Assembly: GCA_964019055.1 (NCBI GenBank)
Contig: OZ025213.1
Coordinates: forward strand, 6,374,472 to 6,438,471
DNA from: Anthopleura xanthogrammica
Taxonomy: Eukaryota > Cnidaria > Anthozoa > Actiniaria > Actiniidae
DNA length: 64,000 bases
Direction of reading: 5' to 3'
Position numbers and translations under genes: made by a program. Positions within the stretch are counted from its first letter, which is position 1. Each line of letters opens with the position of its first letter. This document shows, piece by piece, positions 1 through 10,441 of this stretch. The notes under the pieces are model-generated. The model was not told the DNA's origin, did no database searches, and saw only the letters and a list, made by a program, of their open reading frames with translations.

Positions 1-107
1 TTTCATTTGATTTAATGTTCACTATTATATCACACGTGATTCTGCTCATACACTTTTATTACATATTTATCCGTACAATATTAACATTGTAGTATATTAA
101 TGTATGA

Positions 108-674
108 TCAATAACATTTACATTCTCCTTTCTTGATATCTTTATTGTCCACGTTGTCGTTCTGGAATGCACAGCGGATAAAAGGTCCTTGGCATTCCCT
201 CGCACCAGTACATCCAATCATGATGCAGTTACAGCCGTTGCCTGACTCGTCCATCTTGTGGAAGTCATCGCAGTCATGGGTTTCGCCCATGTACTTGATG
301 GTGTCAAACATCTTTGGGAAATTATTTTCTTAAAAAGTGAATATCAAATAGATTAAACGTTATTTACTGTAAAACGCATTAGCTCAGGTAATATTCATAT
401 CACACAAGCATGTCTTATAGATCGTACTGGTAAAGCTACTGACGTTGTACGTATATATGAGATATGACAGTATGAGAAGTGATCCAATCGGGAAGTGACT
501 TTTTAAGTTCTGAAGATTAATTCTCAACATCTTGGAACTCGTCCAGAAATGAAAAAAAAAATCAAAGTTAGAATAGAACTCACCCCAACCGGCCTTCTTG
601 TGGGCTTTTGCACTTTGAGCAGAAGCAAAAGCAATGACCATCAACATGGCGAGTAAGAAAAACTTTGCAGCCAT
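108..674 (-). CDS. Secreted eight-cysteine protein, array copy 1
   Basis: Two coding exons on the minus strand, 674..584 and 328..108, joined in phase 1 (donor GTGAG at 583, acceptor AG at 330-329), give 103 residues. Exon 1 is a signal peptide (MAAKFFLLAMLMVIAFASAQ) followed by a short basic stretch. Exon 2 carries eight cysteines in the order C..C-x-C..C..C..C..C-x-C and ends in KCY. An AATAAA lies at 60-55. The size, secretion signal and tandem duplication fit secreted defence, venom or matrix peptides of cnidarians, but I do not recognise the family and assign no activity. This copy is probably poorly expressed: its upstream promoter and most of the non-coding first exon are missing (see 1903-1921). 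Confidence 0.75.
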
Positions 675-852
675 TGTACCTAAACAATATATAATAAAAT
701 ACAACAAAACTAATTCATGAACGAGCAAAAGGACAAGAACGAGACTGAAAAGTGAAATGTTTAAAAGGGATGTACAGAATACTTTTAAAAGTGTTGATAA
801 AAAATCAGTATAGTCAGCTGTAACTATTATAGTACTTTTTAGGTCGCTCACA

Positions 853-1110
853 GACTAAACAAGAAACTTTCGTCACAAAAAACTACAATAAAACAAAAAC
901 TACACAAAAACAAAAATATCATACAAAAACCTAGCGTTAAAAAAAACCAAGCCGAAATCCTGACACAAAAATCACACAAAATACAACAAAACCACCAATA
1001 TATCGTATAAAATAGTCTTAAGACAAGAAAAAAAATCACACAAAAAAACTACCGAGCAAAATAACAAATTAATATCACACAAAACTACAACAAACAAACA
1101 CACGCAAGCA
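853..1110. repeat. A-rich CAAAA/CACAAAA low-complexity tract in intron 1
   Basis: A long A-rich tract built from variants of ACACAAAAACAAAAA lies in the 5' intron of copy 1. The same tract recurs at about 1625-1855, 3660-3930, 6230-6490 and 17155-17400, so it belongs to the array unit. Copy 1 carries it twice. Apparent minus-strand ORFs here (phenylalanine-rich) are a by-product of base composition. Confidence 0.7.
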
Positions 1111-1136
1111 AGAGAAAGATAAAAAAAAATACCTTT

Positions 1137-1560
1137 CAACCCTTTCTTAACTATTTATCATCTAGTAACTTAACGGTATCTGCGCTGAGCCACCAAAAAA
1201 TTGCCGGGCCAGCGAAAGGAATTCTAAAAAGAACAAGAAAGCAGCGAACCAAAATAAGAAATAAAAAGAGCCATCACTTCACTTTCGTCAATAAATGAAA
1301 AATTAATTTTCAGGTTTCCTAAAATAAACTTACGCCAGGCAGGTTCGAGATTAATAAAGAAAACATCGCACTTGTACTAGAGTACAGTCAAAACGCTGGG
1401 GGGGTCCAAAAGTTCACATGAACGAAATGTATAAAACAGCCCAATTGGCTATACGTTTTATTGGTCGTATTCGTAAATACCTTCCTACTGACTCAATTAA
1501 CCGACTGGTCATATCTCGAGTTGATTTTTCTACGTCTACTTTATATGTGGCCTCTCAAAG
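1137..1560. repeat. About 420-bp segment shared with 17.93-18.35 kb
   Basis: This segment (starting near the words CTTTCTTAACTATTTATCAT) matches 17935-18350 over almost its whole length with small indels. At 17.9 kb it sits upstream of array copy 4; here it sits inside the intron-like region upstream of copy 1 and is flanked by two copies of the A-rich tract. This suggests that copy 1 arose by a recombination that joined parts of two units. Confidence 0.65.
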
Positions 1561-1902
1561 AATACAAAATCTTTAGTTTGCTATGTATTATAATTGTACT
1601 TTTTAGGTCGCTCACAGACTAAACAACTGAAACTTTCGTCACAAAAAACTACAATAAAACAAAAACTACACAAAAACAAAAAAATCATACAAAAACCTAT
1701 AAAAAAACAACATGAAATCCTGAAACAAAAATCACACAAAATACAACAAAACCACCAATATATCTTATAAGATAGTCTACACAAGAAAAAAGAATCACAC
1801 AAAAAAACTACAACAAACACACGCAAGCAAGAGAAAGATAAAAAAAAATAAAGAAATTTCAGTTGGATCTGCTGCTGCAAACCTATCTACATAGTTTCTT
1901 AC

Positions 1903-1921
1903 CTTATGTAGCAGATCAACT
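1903..1921 (-). other. Remnant of the non-coding first exon of copy 1, truncated
   Basis: On the minus strand the word CTGCTACATAAG followed by GTAAGA is the exon 1 donor shared by all units. In copies 2-4 the exon continues upstream through TTGCTGCAAGAAGAGTG to a TATA-like box. In copy 1 homology stops near 1921 and the sequence jumps into the spacer that lies about 560 bp farther along in the other units. Transcription start and TATA box are therefore absent. Confidence 0.65.
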
Positions 1922-2162
1922 TCAATTGAAAGTGTGGCGCGCCTCCCCCCGACCGCGATTCTTTGGCACCCACCCGCTAAATGTGTTTAGTATGTCCCAA
2001 GGAACATTTGCGCCAAGTTTGGCGGTGCTTGTACTCAAAAGTGCACGATCTTTGCTATTTTTGTCGCTAACAGACCTGACTATAATTCGCACTCGTGTGT
2101 TTTTCAAACTCTTAGAAAAACACACTCGTGCAGATTAATCCCAAATTGAACTCGAAACCATA

Positions 2163-2275
2163 AGATTACCTATACGAAGTGGCCCCAACATGAGGTGAAA
2201 AAGACACAGATTTTCCTTTATGAGAAGCATCATGGTGAGAAGTGGCCTTTTTGCCGAAATCAATACATTCAACTT
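2163..2275 (-). pseudogene. Fragment matching the 3' end of the macro-TIR gene
   Basis: Read on the minus strand, about 80 bp here is nearly identical to the last exon of the gene at 19087-25273 (plus-strand 19134-19215). It would encode the same HHDASHKGKSVSFS stretch and then stop. It has no upstream TIR coding sequence. It lies between array copies 1 and 2, and equivalents lie at 4878-4985 and 14835-14945. Confidence 0.7.
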
Positions 2276-2536
2276 TAGCTTAAGGTCATTTGGGGTTTTA
2301 GAGAATTTATCACCCTTTTGATCATGATATATCATTATGGACTTGATACAACCAAGAACCCAATGACTTATTCTCATATTTCTTTTGCCATCAATAAAGT
2401 ATTTCAAATATGATTTTGGTTTTATTCTTTCAATGACTGTTTTCAATGCAATCTTTATTTGATTTATTGTTCACTATTTTCTGCTCATACACTTTTATTA
2501 CATATTTATCCGCACAATATTAACATCATAGTATGA

Positions 2537-3133
2537 TCAATAACATTTACATTCTCCTTTCTTGATATTTTCATTGTCCACATTGTCGTTCTGGAATGCA
2601 CAGCGGACATCAGGTCCTTGGCATTCCCTCGCACCAGTACATCCAATCATGATGCAGTTACAGCCATTGCCTGACTCGTCCATCTTGTGGAAGTCATCGC
2701 AGTCATAGGTTTTGCCCTTGTACTTGATGGTGTCAAACACCTTTGGGAAATTATTTTCTTAAAAAGTAAATATGAGATAAATGAAACGTTATTTACTGTA
2801 AAACGAATTAGCTCAGGTAATATTAATATCACACAAGCATGTATTAATAGATCGTACTGGTAAAACTACTGACGTTGTACGTATATATGAGATATGAGAA
2901 GTGATCCAATCGGGAACTAACTGTACGGTTCTATGCCCTTGGACAAAATCTCAGTGACTTTTTAAGTTCTGAAGATTAATTCTCAACATCTTGGAACTCG
3001 TCCAGAAATGAAAAAAAAAATCAAAATTAGAATAGAACTCACCCCAACCGGCCTTCTTGTGGCCTTTTGCACTTTGGGCAGAAGCAAAAGCAATGACCAT
3101 CAACATGGCGAGTAAGAAAAACTTTGCAGCCAT
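2537..3133 (-). CDS. Secreted eight-cysteine protein, array copy 2
   Basis: Exons 3133..3043 and 2757..2537 encode 103 residues with the same signal peptide and cysteine pattern as copy 1. Differences are few (AKGHKK in place of AKAHKK; PDVR in place of PFIR; V in place of M before FDTIKY). The non-coding exon (donor at 3981) and a TATAAAAT at 4063-4056 are intact, so this copy looks functional. A 161-bp transposon sits in its 5' intron. An AATAAA is at 2499-2494. Confidence 0.8.
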
Positions 3134-3459
3134 TGTACCTAAAAATATATAATAAAATACAACAAAACTAATTCATGAACGAGCAAAAGGACAAGAACGA
3201 AACTGAAAAGTATATAATAAACCGTCTTGCTTTGGGAAAGTAGAGTACTGTTAACAGTGTTAACTTATTGTTGGTGGTCTAGTCGTATACGTGTCATTCA
3301 GCCAAGACCATGACCGACTTGTGACAAAACTTAATAGTGCTATGTTGATCAAAGCTTTTCATCTTTTAAAAAAATAACTGCTAATAACAATGACTAACGA
3401 CTAGTGAAATCTTAGTCAGCTGTAACTATTATAGTACAAAATCTTTGGTTTGCTATGTA

Positions 3460-3620
3460 CAGGGGCGGATGCAGACAAGAATATAAGTAGGGGCTTGACT
3501 GAATGTTGCAAATGACACTGACAGAACTTGGAAAATATTTTAAAATGTGCTTTCTGTTCCACTTCAAGATTTTTAGCTGAAGGGGGGCTACAGCCCCCCT
3601 TTGCCCCTCCCTGGATCCAT
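3460..3620. mobile_element. Short inverted-repeat element with TGTA duplication
   Basis: The element starts CAGGGGCGGATGCAG and ends CTGGATCCAT, giving imperfect inverted ends. TGTA flanks both sides (3456-3459 and 3621-3624), while the sister units at about 1580 and 6170 show the uninterrupted site CTATGTATTATAAT. The GGGG/CCCC core is internal. It is a non-autonomous element with no coding capacity. Confidence 0.75.
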
Positions 3621-3981
3621 TGTATTATAATTTTACTTTTTATAGGTCGCTCACAGACTAAACAAAAAACTTTCGTCACAAAAAAAAAATTAAAAAAATT
3701 ACGATAAAACAAAAACTACACAAAAACAAAAAATCATACAAAAACCTATAAAAAGAAACAAGAAATCCTGACACAAAAATCACACAAAGTACAAAAAAAC
3801 CACCAATATATCGTATAAAATAGTCTACAAAAGAAAAAAGAATCACACAAAACAAACTACAGCAAAATAACAAATTAAAATCACACAAAACTACAACAAA
3901 CAAACACACGCAAGCAAGAGAAAGATAAAAAGACATTTCAGTTGGATCTGCTGCTGCAAACCTATCTACATAGTTTCTTAC

Positions 3982-4063
3982 CTTATGTAGTAGATCAACT
4001 TCACTCTTCTTGCAGCAACTAGTTGTAGATAGTTTTATCCACGTTGAATCAGCCTATTTTATA
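3982..4063 (-). promoter_or_regulatory. TATA box and non-coding first exon of copy 2
   Basis: TATAAAAT lies at 4063-4056 on the minus strand. About 30 nt downstream the sequence enters a stretch conserved in copies 2-4 that ends at a strong donor, CATAAG then GTAAGA (exon end 3982). The matching acceptor is TTTTTAG just before GTACA-ATG of the signal-peptide exon. The start site is inferred from TATA spacing. Confidence 0.6.
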
Positions 4064-4877
4064 GCTTTATTCGACAGGTTATTAAAATAGTAAACTTGTT
4101 AACCTGAACAAAATAACAAAACTGTACCAGTTCAATCGGTTTCTAAATATTGGTCAAAACAACCCGGTCACCAGAAAGCAAAACCAATAAAAGAACTGGT
4201 CGATGTTAAAGTGCCTATGACACGTACATCTGACAAATGAATATTCTCAGAATACATTCTACATGAGATGAGCTGTTGACTGGCCCCAAAAAATTACATA
4301 GTTTGAGTGATGCATCTTGAAGTTATGAAGGTTTATTCTTGTCATATGCTAATGACTATGACGTGAGGGAGTCATTTATGTTTATTTGTTGTTCCTCGTA
4401 ATTCAAAACACTGGCTTTTTTGCATATTTGGAAAACTTTTGATATCTCTGCAGCAAAAAGCGATATCAAAAAACTGTAAACGCCATTCTGACTTTCTTAA
4501 ATAACTCTTCCATGTTACAGTTAAAACGTGAAGGAAAGTGTTTCGTTTCATAGAAGTTTTTATGAAATTTAATCATTTAATTGAAAGTGTGGCGTGCCTC
4601 CCCCCGACCGCGATTCTTTGGCACCCACCGCTAAATGTGTTTAGTATGTCCCAAGGAACATTTGCGCCAAGTTTGGTGCTTGTACTCAAAAGTGCACGAT
4701 CTTTGCTATTTTTGTTGCTAACAGACCTGACTATAATTCGCACTCGTGTGTTTTTCACAGAGCTCATGATCAAATTGCACTCAAGCTACGGATCTTGTGC
4801 AATTTAAACTCTTATAAAAAAAACACTCGAGTTCGTGCAGATTAATCCCAAATTGAACTCGATACCATATGATTACC

Positions 4878-4985
4878 TATACGAAGGGGCCCCAACAAGA
4901 GGTGAAAAAGACACAGATTTTCCTTTATGAGAAGCATCATGGTGAGAAGTGGCCTTTTTGCCGAAATCAATACATTCAACTTTAG
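4878..4985 (-). pseudogene. Macro-TIR 3'-end fragment between copies 2 and 3
   Basis: Second copy of the fragment described at 2163-2275, with the same TCTCACCATGATGCTTCTCA core on the minus strand and no TIR-domain coding sequence next to it. Confidence 0.65.
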
Positions 4986-5246
4986 CTCAAGCGCATTTGG
5001 GGTTTTTGAGAATTTATCACCCTTTTGATCATGATATATCATTATGGACTTGGTACAACCAAGAACCCAATGACTTATTCTCATATTTCTTTTGCCATCA
5101 ATAAAGTATTTCAAATATGATTTTGGTTTTATTCTTTCAATGATGATTTCAATGCAGTTTTCATTTGATTTATTAATTGTTCACTATTTTCTGCTCATAC
5201 ACTTTTATTACATATTTATCCGTAGAATATTAACATTATAATATGA

Positions 5247-5850
5247 TCAATGCCAATGACATTTACAATCTCCTTCCTTGATATTTTCATTGTCTACGTT
5301 GTCGTTCTGGAATGCACAGTGGATAAAAGGTCCTTGGCATTCCCTCGCACCAGTACATCCAACCATGGGGCAGTTACAGCCATTGCCTGCCTCGTCCATC
5401 TTGTGGAAGATATCGCAGTCAATGGTTTTGCCCTTGTACTTGATGGTGTCAAACATCTTTGGGAAATTATTTTCTTAAAAAGTAAATATGAAATAGATTA
5501 AACGTTATTTACTGTAAAACGCATTAGCTCAGGTAATATTAATATCACACAAGCGTACTGGTAAAACTACGTATACTCGGACGTTGTACGTATATATGAT
5601 ATATGAGAAGTGATCCAATCGGGAAGTGACTGTACGGTTCTATGCCCTTGGACAAAATCTCAGTGACTTTTTAAGTTCTGAAGATTAATTCTCAACCTCT
5701 TGGAACTCGTCCAGAAATGAAAAAAAAAAAAAAAAAATGGAAATTAGAATAGAACTCACCCCAACCGGCCTTCTTGTGGGCTTTTGCACTTTGAGCAGAA
5801 GCAAAAGCAATGACCATCAACATGGCGAGTAAGAAAAACTTTGCAGCCAT
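5247..5850 (-). CDS. Secreted eight-cysteine protein, array copy 3
   Basis: Exons 5850..5760 and 5473..5247 give 105 residues. This is the most diverged copy: KGKTIDCDIFHKMDEAG, PMVGC, and an extended C-terminus CKCHWH caused by a 6-bp difference before the stop. All eight cysteines remain. The TATAAAAT is at 6626-6619. The 7.4-kb insertion begins only about 75 bp upstream of that box, so any upstream control region is separated from it. An AATAAA is at 5209-5204. Confidence 0.8.
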
Positions 5851-6544
5851 TGTACCTAAAAATATATGATAAAATACAACAAAACTAATTCATGAACGAG
5901 CAAAAGGACAAGAACGAGACTGAAAAGTATATAATAAACCGTCTTGCTTTGGGAGAGTAGAGTACTGTTAACAGTGTTAACATATTGTTGGTGGTCTAGT
6001 CATATACGTGTCATTCAGCCAAGACCATGACCGACTTGTGACAAAACTTAATAGTGCTATGTTGATCAAAGCTTTTCATCTTTTAAAAAAAATAACAGCT
6101 AATAACAAAGACTAACGACTAGTGAAATCTTAGTCAGCTGTAACTATTATAGTACAAAATCTTTGGTTTTCTATGTATTATAATTGTACTTTTTAGGTCG
6201 CTCACAGACTAAACAACTGAAACTTTCGTCACGGCAAAAAATAAATAAATAAAAAAAGCTACAATAAAACAAAAAATACACAAAAATAAAAAAATATACA
6301 AAAACCTATAAAAAGAAACAAGAAATCCTGACACAAAAATCACACAAAATACAACAAAATCACCAATATATCGTATAAAATAGTCTACAACAAGAAAAAA
6401 GAATCACACAAAACAAACTACAGGAAAATAACTGAAATTAAAATGACACAAAACTACAACAAACAAACACACGCAAGCAAGAGAAAGATAAAAAGACATT
6501 TCAGTTGGATCTGCTGCTGCAAACCTATCTACATAGTTTCTTAC

Positions 6545-6626
6545 CTTATGTAGCAGATCAACTTCACTCTTCTTGCAGCAACTAGTTGTAGATAGTTTTA
6601 TCTACTTTGCATCAGCCTATTTTATA
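6545..6626 (-). promoter_or_regulatory. TATA box and non-coding first exon of copy 3
   Basis: TATAAAAT at 6626-6619 (minus strand) is followed by the conserved non-coding exon ending at 6545 with donor GTAAGA. The layout is identical to copy 2. Confidence 0.6.
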
Positions 6627-6721
6627 GCTTTATTCGACAGGGTATCAAAATAGTAACTTTATAACCGGAACAAAATAACAAAACTGTACCAGTTCAATCA
6701 CCAGAGTGAAGCTGGTGTCTT

Positions 6722-6893
6722 CGGGACTTCGTGCCACGAATACTTTAGCAGTACTGCTTCCAAATATCAGGCTACAGCTCTTTTAATTCAACATAAATAT
6801 ACTTTGAACTATCTATAGTGAGAAAGAAATAACTATGTACAAACGTTGAGATAGTATACTCATCAGTTACGTTATATAGAACAAATCCACGAA
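6722..6893 (+). repeat. Left arm of a 170-bp inverted pair (partner 12406-12573)
   Basis: The sequence from CGGGACTTCGTGCCACGAAT to GAACAAATCCA is repeated in inverse orientation at 12573-12406 with only a few mismatches. The left arm starts just inside the outer inverted repeat. The right arm lies 1.5 kb inside the right end. The pair brackets the retroelement. Confidence 0.75.
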
Positions 6894-6950
6894 CCCGTAG
6901 AGAGCAGTTTTTAAGTAAGCTGGATTAACTGGGTAACAAGACACCGTAAC

Positions 6951-7132
6951 AATGAAAATGTATTTTCTTAAGGACTGACTAATGATCTATTGATATGTTG
7001 TATCGTGTGCACGTGTCTATGAGTTGGTGATGCAATTGATGTTATTCACATAATTGTACGTATAAATAGGGAGTATTGTCCCTAGTTATCCATCCAGGTA
7101 TCACTTAAGCAATCTACAACTGACGGTTGATT
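6951..7132 (+). repeat. Split direct repeat A1 with promoter
   Basis: 182 bp identical or nearly so to 7869-8050. It contains TATAAATAG at 7061-7069 and ends in TGACGGTTGATT just upstream of the gag start, so it supplies the element promoter and leader. Confidence 0.85.
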
Positions 7133-7142
7133 TTAAATCGAA

Positions 7143-8284
7143 ATGAGTGAAGAGCGGATAAATGTTGATCCTGATGCAGCTACAGTAGAGGAGGTTTTCA
7201 CAAGATTTAAAGGATATTTAGATTCTAAGTTAGAGGAATTTGCTGATTCTCATGCTATTAATCAAACCAACGCAAGAAAGACGGACGACAAGCTGGCCGC
7301 TAACAAATTAAGGCGGGAGACGGAAGGGCAAAAGTTAAAGAAAAAGGGGAATGTAAAACAATTTGTCTTTAACGCGGAGGTTTTGGATGAGCTTAAGTCT
7401 ATTGGGGACGATTTGGAGTTAGTTCACTTGGATTCTGCCCTCGAAACAGTAAAGCGTACTGCTAAGTTCGTGCAGAGAAGGCAAAAGTTCATAAAGTTGG
7501 CCGATAAAAGCGAGGCTGGTTGGTTGGCTGTTGATGAATACGAGAACAAAGACCTAGCTGACAATTCAGCAGACGAGAAAAGAATTAAGAAGGCACAGGA
7601 GAAAGCGACCAGGAGGAAGAAGGAAAATGCTAAGTCGTTCAGCTCGTCCACCCCTGTGGTTCGTCGCAGCTCTGCTCCCACTAATAGGGACGACCATTTG
7701 CTTTTTCGAGGTTCGTAAGTTTTCTAGATTATCTATTGTGTCTTTCTTTGTGATATCCACGTTGTATATTGCTCGATACAACCTACCCTACATATTGTTG
7801 TGTTGTGTGTTATTCATGGTAACGGGTAGTAAGAAAATGATTTTCATTCGTACGAGCTGGCGAGGGAGAATGAAAATGTATTTTCTTAAGGACTGACTAA
7901 TGATCTATTGATATGTTGTATCGTGTGCACGTGTCTATGAGTTGGTGATGCAATTGTTGTTATTCACACAATTGTACGTATAAATAGGGAGTATTGTCCC
8001 TAGTTATCCATCCAGGTATCACTTAAGCAATCTACAACTGACGGTTGATTGACTTTTTCGTTTTAATGTGACCGGCGGTCTTTTTATTCGGTTCACTTTT
8101 GTTTATTTGTTTTCAAGGCCGTCGACAGCCTCGTCCGGAAGACGTCTGCTTCACCTGTGGGCTTACAGGACATTGGAGCAGCACATGTAGAGTACCCCCA
8201 TACAAGCACAAGACAAAGTTTGACCAGCGCAAGTCTGGACAGTATCCATGGCCGGGCTCAGGCTCCAGTACCTCCCAGTCCTGA
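7143..8284 (+). CDS. Gag-like protein of the DIRS-type element (probably spliced)
   Basis: The open frame 7143-7718 encodes about 190 lysine- and glutamate-rich residues with predicted helical character. A second short frame ending at 8284 holds a CCHC zinc knuckle (CFTCGLTGHWSSTC). The two join in frame if GT at 7711 is spliced to AG at 8116-8117, giving ...LLFRG-RRQPRPEDVCF. A much better donor (GTAAGT, 7715) lies 4 nt farther on but would put the knuckle out of frame. The proposed intron contains the whole B1-A2 repeat junction. The knuckle frame overlaps the pol frame by about 130 nt. Joining is inferred; the coding nature of both parts is clear. Confidence 0.65.
7759..8050 (+). repeat. 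Internal B1-A2 repeat junction
   Basis: B1 (7759-7877) matches B2 at the right end; A2 (7869-8050) matches A1 at the left end; they overlap by AATGAAAAT. B1 also contains ATTTTCATT at 7840-7848, inverted relative to AATGAAAAT at 7869-7877, a plausible pair of recombinase arms. A second TATAAATA lies at 7979-7986. Confidence 0.8.
7979..7986 (+). promoter_or_regulatory. Second TATA box, upstream of pol
   Basis: TATAAATA in repeat A2, exactly 918 bp after the same box in A1. It sits about 150 bp upstream of the pol open frame and could start a separate pol transcript. Confidence 0.5.
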
Positions 8285-10295
8285 GCTGGAAGATGTATGC
8301 GACGATCTGGTCGAATCTTGTTACGAAGATATTATTGAGGTAGTAGAATCCCTTAGCACTACTAGGGTGAAAGGAAGACTTAGGGATCCTATAGGGTTTT
8401 GGGCGACCATTAAGGCCCCTCAATTTATTTTAGATACTATCTCGGACGGATACAAGCTTCCTCTCGTTCATACACCACCCCGATCATTTAGCAAAAATAA
8501 CCTGTCGGCCATTAAGAGCGGGGATTTTGTCCAGGAAACCATCGAAGAGTTGTTAGCCTCGGGCAGGATTGTAGAACAGCCCCAAGAGAAATTACACGTG
8601 GTCAATCCATTATCTGTCTCTATCCAGTCTAGTGGTAAGAAACGATTAATTCTAGATTTAAGATTCGTCAATCAACATATTTTAAAGAAAAGAGTTAAGT
8701 TTGAAGATTCCAAAAAAGCCCTAGAGTATTTTTGTTTGGGAGGATACGCTTCAAAATTTGATTTGAAGAGCGGGTATCACCCTATCGATATTTTCCCACT
8801 GCACCAGTCCTTCTTAGGTTTTAGTTGGACGTTTCCGGACGGGTCGACTCGATTTTTTGCGTATACAGTTCTTCCGTTCGGTCTGTCGTCGGCGCCCTAT
8901 ATCTTTACTAAACTTCTCAGGCCGTTAGTTAAGCATTGGCGAACACTTGGACTCTTTTGTGTAGTTTATCTCGATGATGGTTTCATTCTGGAAGGTACTC
9001 GGGAGAAATCGGAACGAGCTTCTCACCCAATTCGCAAAGATTTATTGGCTGCAGGTTTTGTTGTAAACGAAGATAAGAGTATTTGGCGTCCGGTGCAATC
9101 CATTGTTTGGCTTGGGATAGTTTGGGATTTTGAAAAAGGAACCATTTCCATAACCCATGAAAGGATTGAGAAACTAGAGAAGAAGTTACAGGAATGTTTG
9201 AGTTTCGGTCGCGCGTCTACTAGAACATTAGCGTCGGTTGTAGGCAGCATTATTTCTTTGAGTCCGGTTTTCGGCGTAGTCACTCGAATTATGAGCAGAC
9301 ATTGTCAAATAAGCATAGCAGCAGCCGACCATTGGGACACTCCATCGGGTTTGGACGAGTATTGTGTTTCGGAATTGGAGTTTTGGTTGTCCAAAATTAG
9401 GGTGCTCAATTCGAAAGATTGTTTTAAGGCGGTTGTTCATAATCACCTCGTACATTCGGATGCCAGTAGTGTGGCTTGCGGAGCAATCGTGATACGGTCC
9501 GACGACACCATGCCTCCTATTTGTCATCGTTTGCTAACAGAAGAGGAGAAAACCTATAGTTCCACGCACAGAGAGTTGTTGTCTATTGAATTCGGTTTAA
9601 AGTCTTTCGGTCCCCTCCTCCATGATTCTAAGATCCAATGGTATACCGACAACCAGTCTACGGCCAGGATTGTTGAAGTGGGGAGCATGAAAATGTCACT
9701 ACACAGATTGGCGATTAGTATTTTCGATTTTTGTTCCGATCACAACATCGAGTTGTTCATAGAGTGGATCCCTAGATCGATGAATCAAAAAGCGGACATG
9801 ATAAGTAAAATGATTGATACGGACGATTGGCAACTTGATTGGGATTTTTTCAGGATTTTGGATCAATCGTGGGGACCCCACACGGTGGACTGTTTCGCTA
9901 CGTATTATAATAGCAAGGTGGTGAAATTCTATTCTAGATTTTGGAATCCGGGTTCGGCGGGAATCGATGCGTTTTTTCAACCATGGAAGAATGAGAATTG
10001 CCTTGTAGTTCCTCCAGTTGATTTGGTTTCGAAAGCCATTGAGCACATGGAAAAAGAGTGCGCAGTAGGTACGTTGATCGTGCCTGACTGGCCTTCAGCG
10101 TCATTTTGGCCACTCTTATGGAGACGTTTCAGTTATGCGTTGATTGATTGTAAACGTTATCAAGGCAAAAAGGTGATAGTTCACGGACGTAATGTGAAGT
10201 CGTTGTTTGGTTCCCCTGGTTGGGAGGGTCATGTGTATGCGATTCGGTTGAACTTTAATAATGATGGTCGCCGAGAGCAAGCTCATGCGGAATGA
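8157..10295 (+). CDS. DIRS-type reverse transcriptase-RNase H polyprotein
   Basis: The frame is open for about 712 residues from the first ATG and extends a little farther upstream. Reverse transcriptase motifs appear in order: LILDLRFVNQHIL, KFDLKSGYH, LPFGLSSAPYIF and the catalytic YLDD (about 8964-8975). RNase H follows with HSDAS (Asp), THREL (Glu), YTDNQ (Asp) and a C-terminal KADM (Asp). The last 150 residues (HTVDCFATYYNSK, GIDAF, VPPVDLV, WPSASFWPLLW) match the conserved region that follows RNase H in DIRS-like elements. No in-frame stop is seen, so this domain decayed less than the recombinase. The true start is probably a splice junction or frameshift from gag, not the listed ATG. 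Confidence 0.9.
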   Translation: MGLQDIGAAHVEYPHTSTRQSLTSASLDSIHGRAQAPVPPSPELEDVCDDLVESCYEDIIEVVESLSTTRVKGRLRDPIGFWATIKAPQFILDTISDGYKLPLVHTPPRSFSKNNLSAIKSGDFVQETIEELLASGRIVEQPQEKLHVVNPLSVSIQSSGKKRLILDLRFVNQHILKKRVKFEDSKKALEYFCLGGYASKFDLKSGYHPIDIFPLHQSFLGFSWTFPDGSTRFFAYTVLPFGLSSAPYIFTKLLRPLVKHWRTLGLFCVVYLDDGFILEGTREKSERASHPIRKDLLAAGFVVNEDKSIWRPVQSIVWLGIVWDFEKGTISITHERIEKLEKKLQECLSFGRASTRTLASVVGSIISLSPVFGVVTRIMSRHCQISIAAADHWDTPSGLDEYCVSELEFWLSKIRVLNSKDCFKAVVHNHLVHSDASSVACGAIVIRSDDTMPPICHRLLTEEEKTYSSTHRELLSIEFGLKSFGPLLHDSKIQWYTDNQSTARIVEVGSMKMSLHRLAISIFDFCSDHNIELFIEWIPRSMNQKADMISKMIDTDDWQLDWDFFRILDQSWGPHTVDCFATYYNSKVVKFYSRFWNPGSAGIDAFFQPWKNENCLVVPPVDLVSKAIEHMEKECAVGTLIVPDWPSASFWPLLWRRFSYALIDCKRYQGKKVIVHGRNVKSLFGSPGWEGHVYAIRLNFNNDGRREQAHAE

Positions 10296-10441
10296 GCGTT
10301 GTGTTGTGTTGAAAGTTGATGGCGAGCTCACCGAGAGCAAAATCAACAAGTGTATATATATAGATTCGGTTGTACGGTAGTTTTTGTTCGTTTCGTCAGT
10401 ATGATTGAAATGTATTTATGATTTGTTTTTTCTTGGTTCAG

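Noticed and set aside
848..1039. Phe/Cys-rich minus-strand frames in the array introns
   Set aside because: They come from translating the A-rich CAAAA tracts in reverse and recur with each tract.
7424..7681. Minus-strand frame antisense to gag
   Set aside because: Shadow of the gag coding frame.
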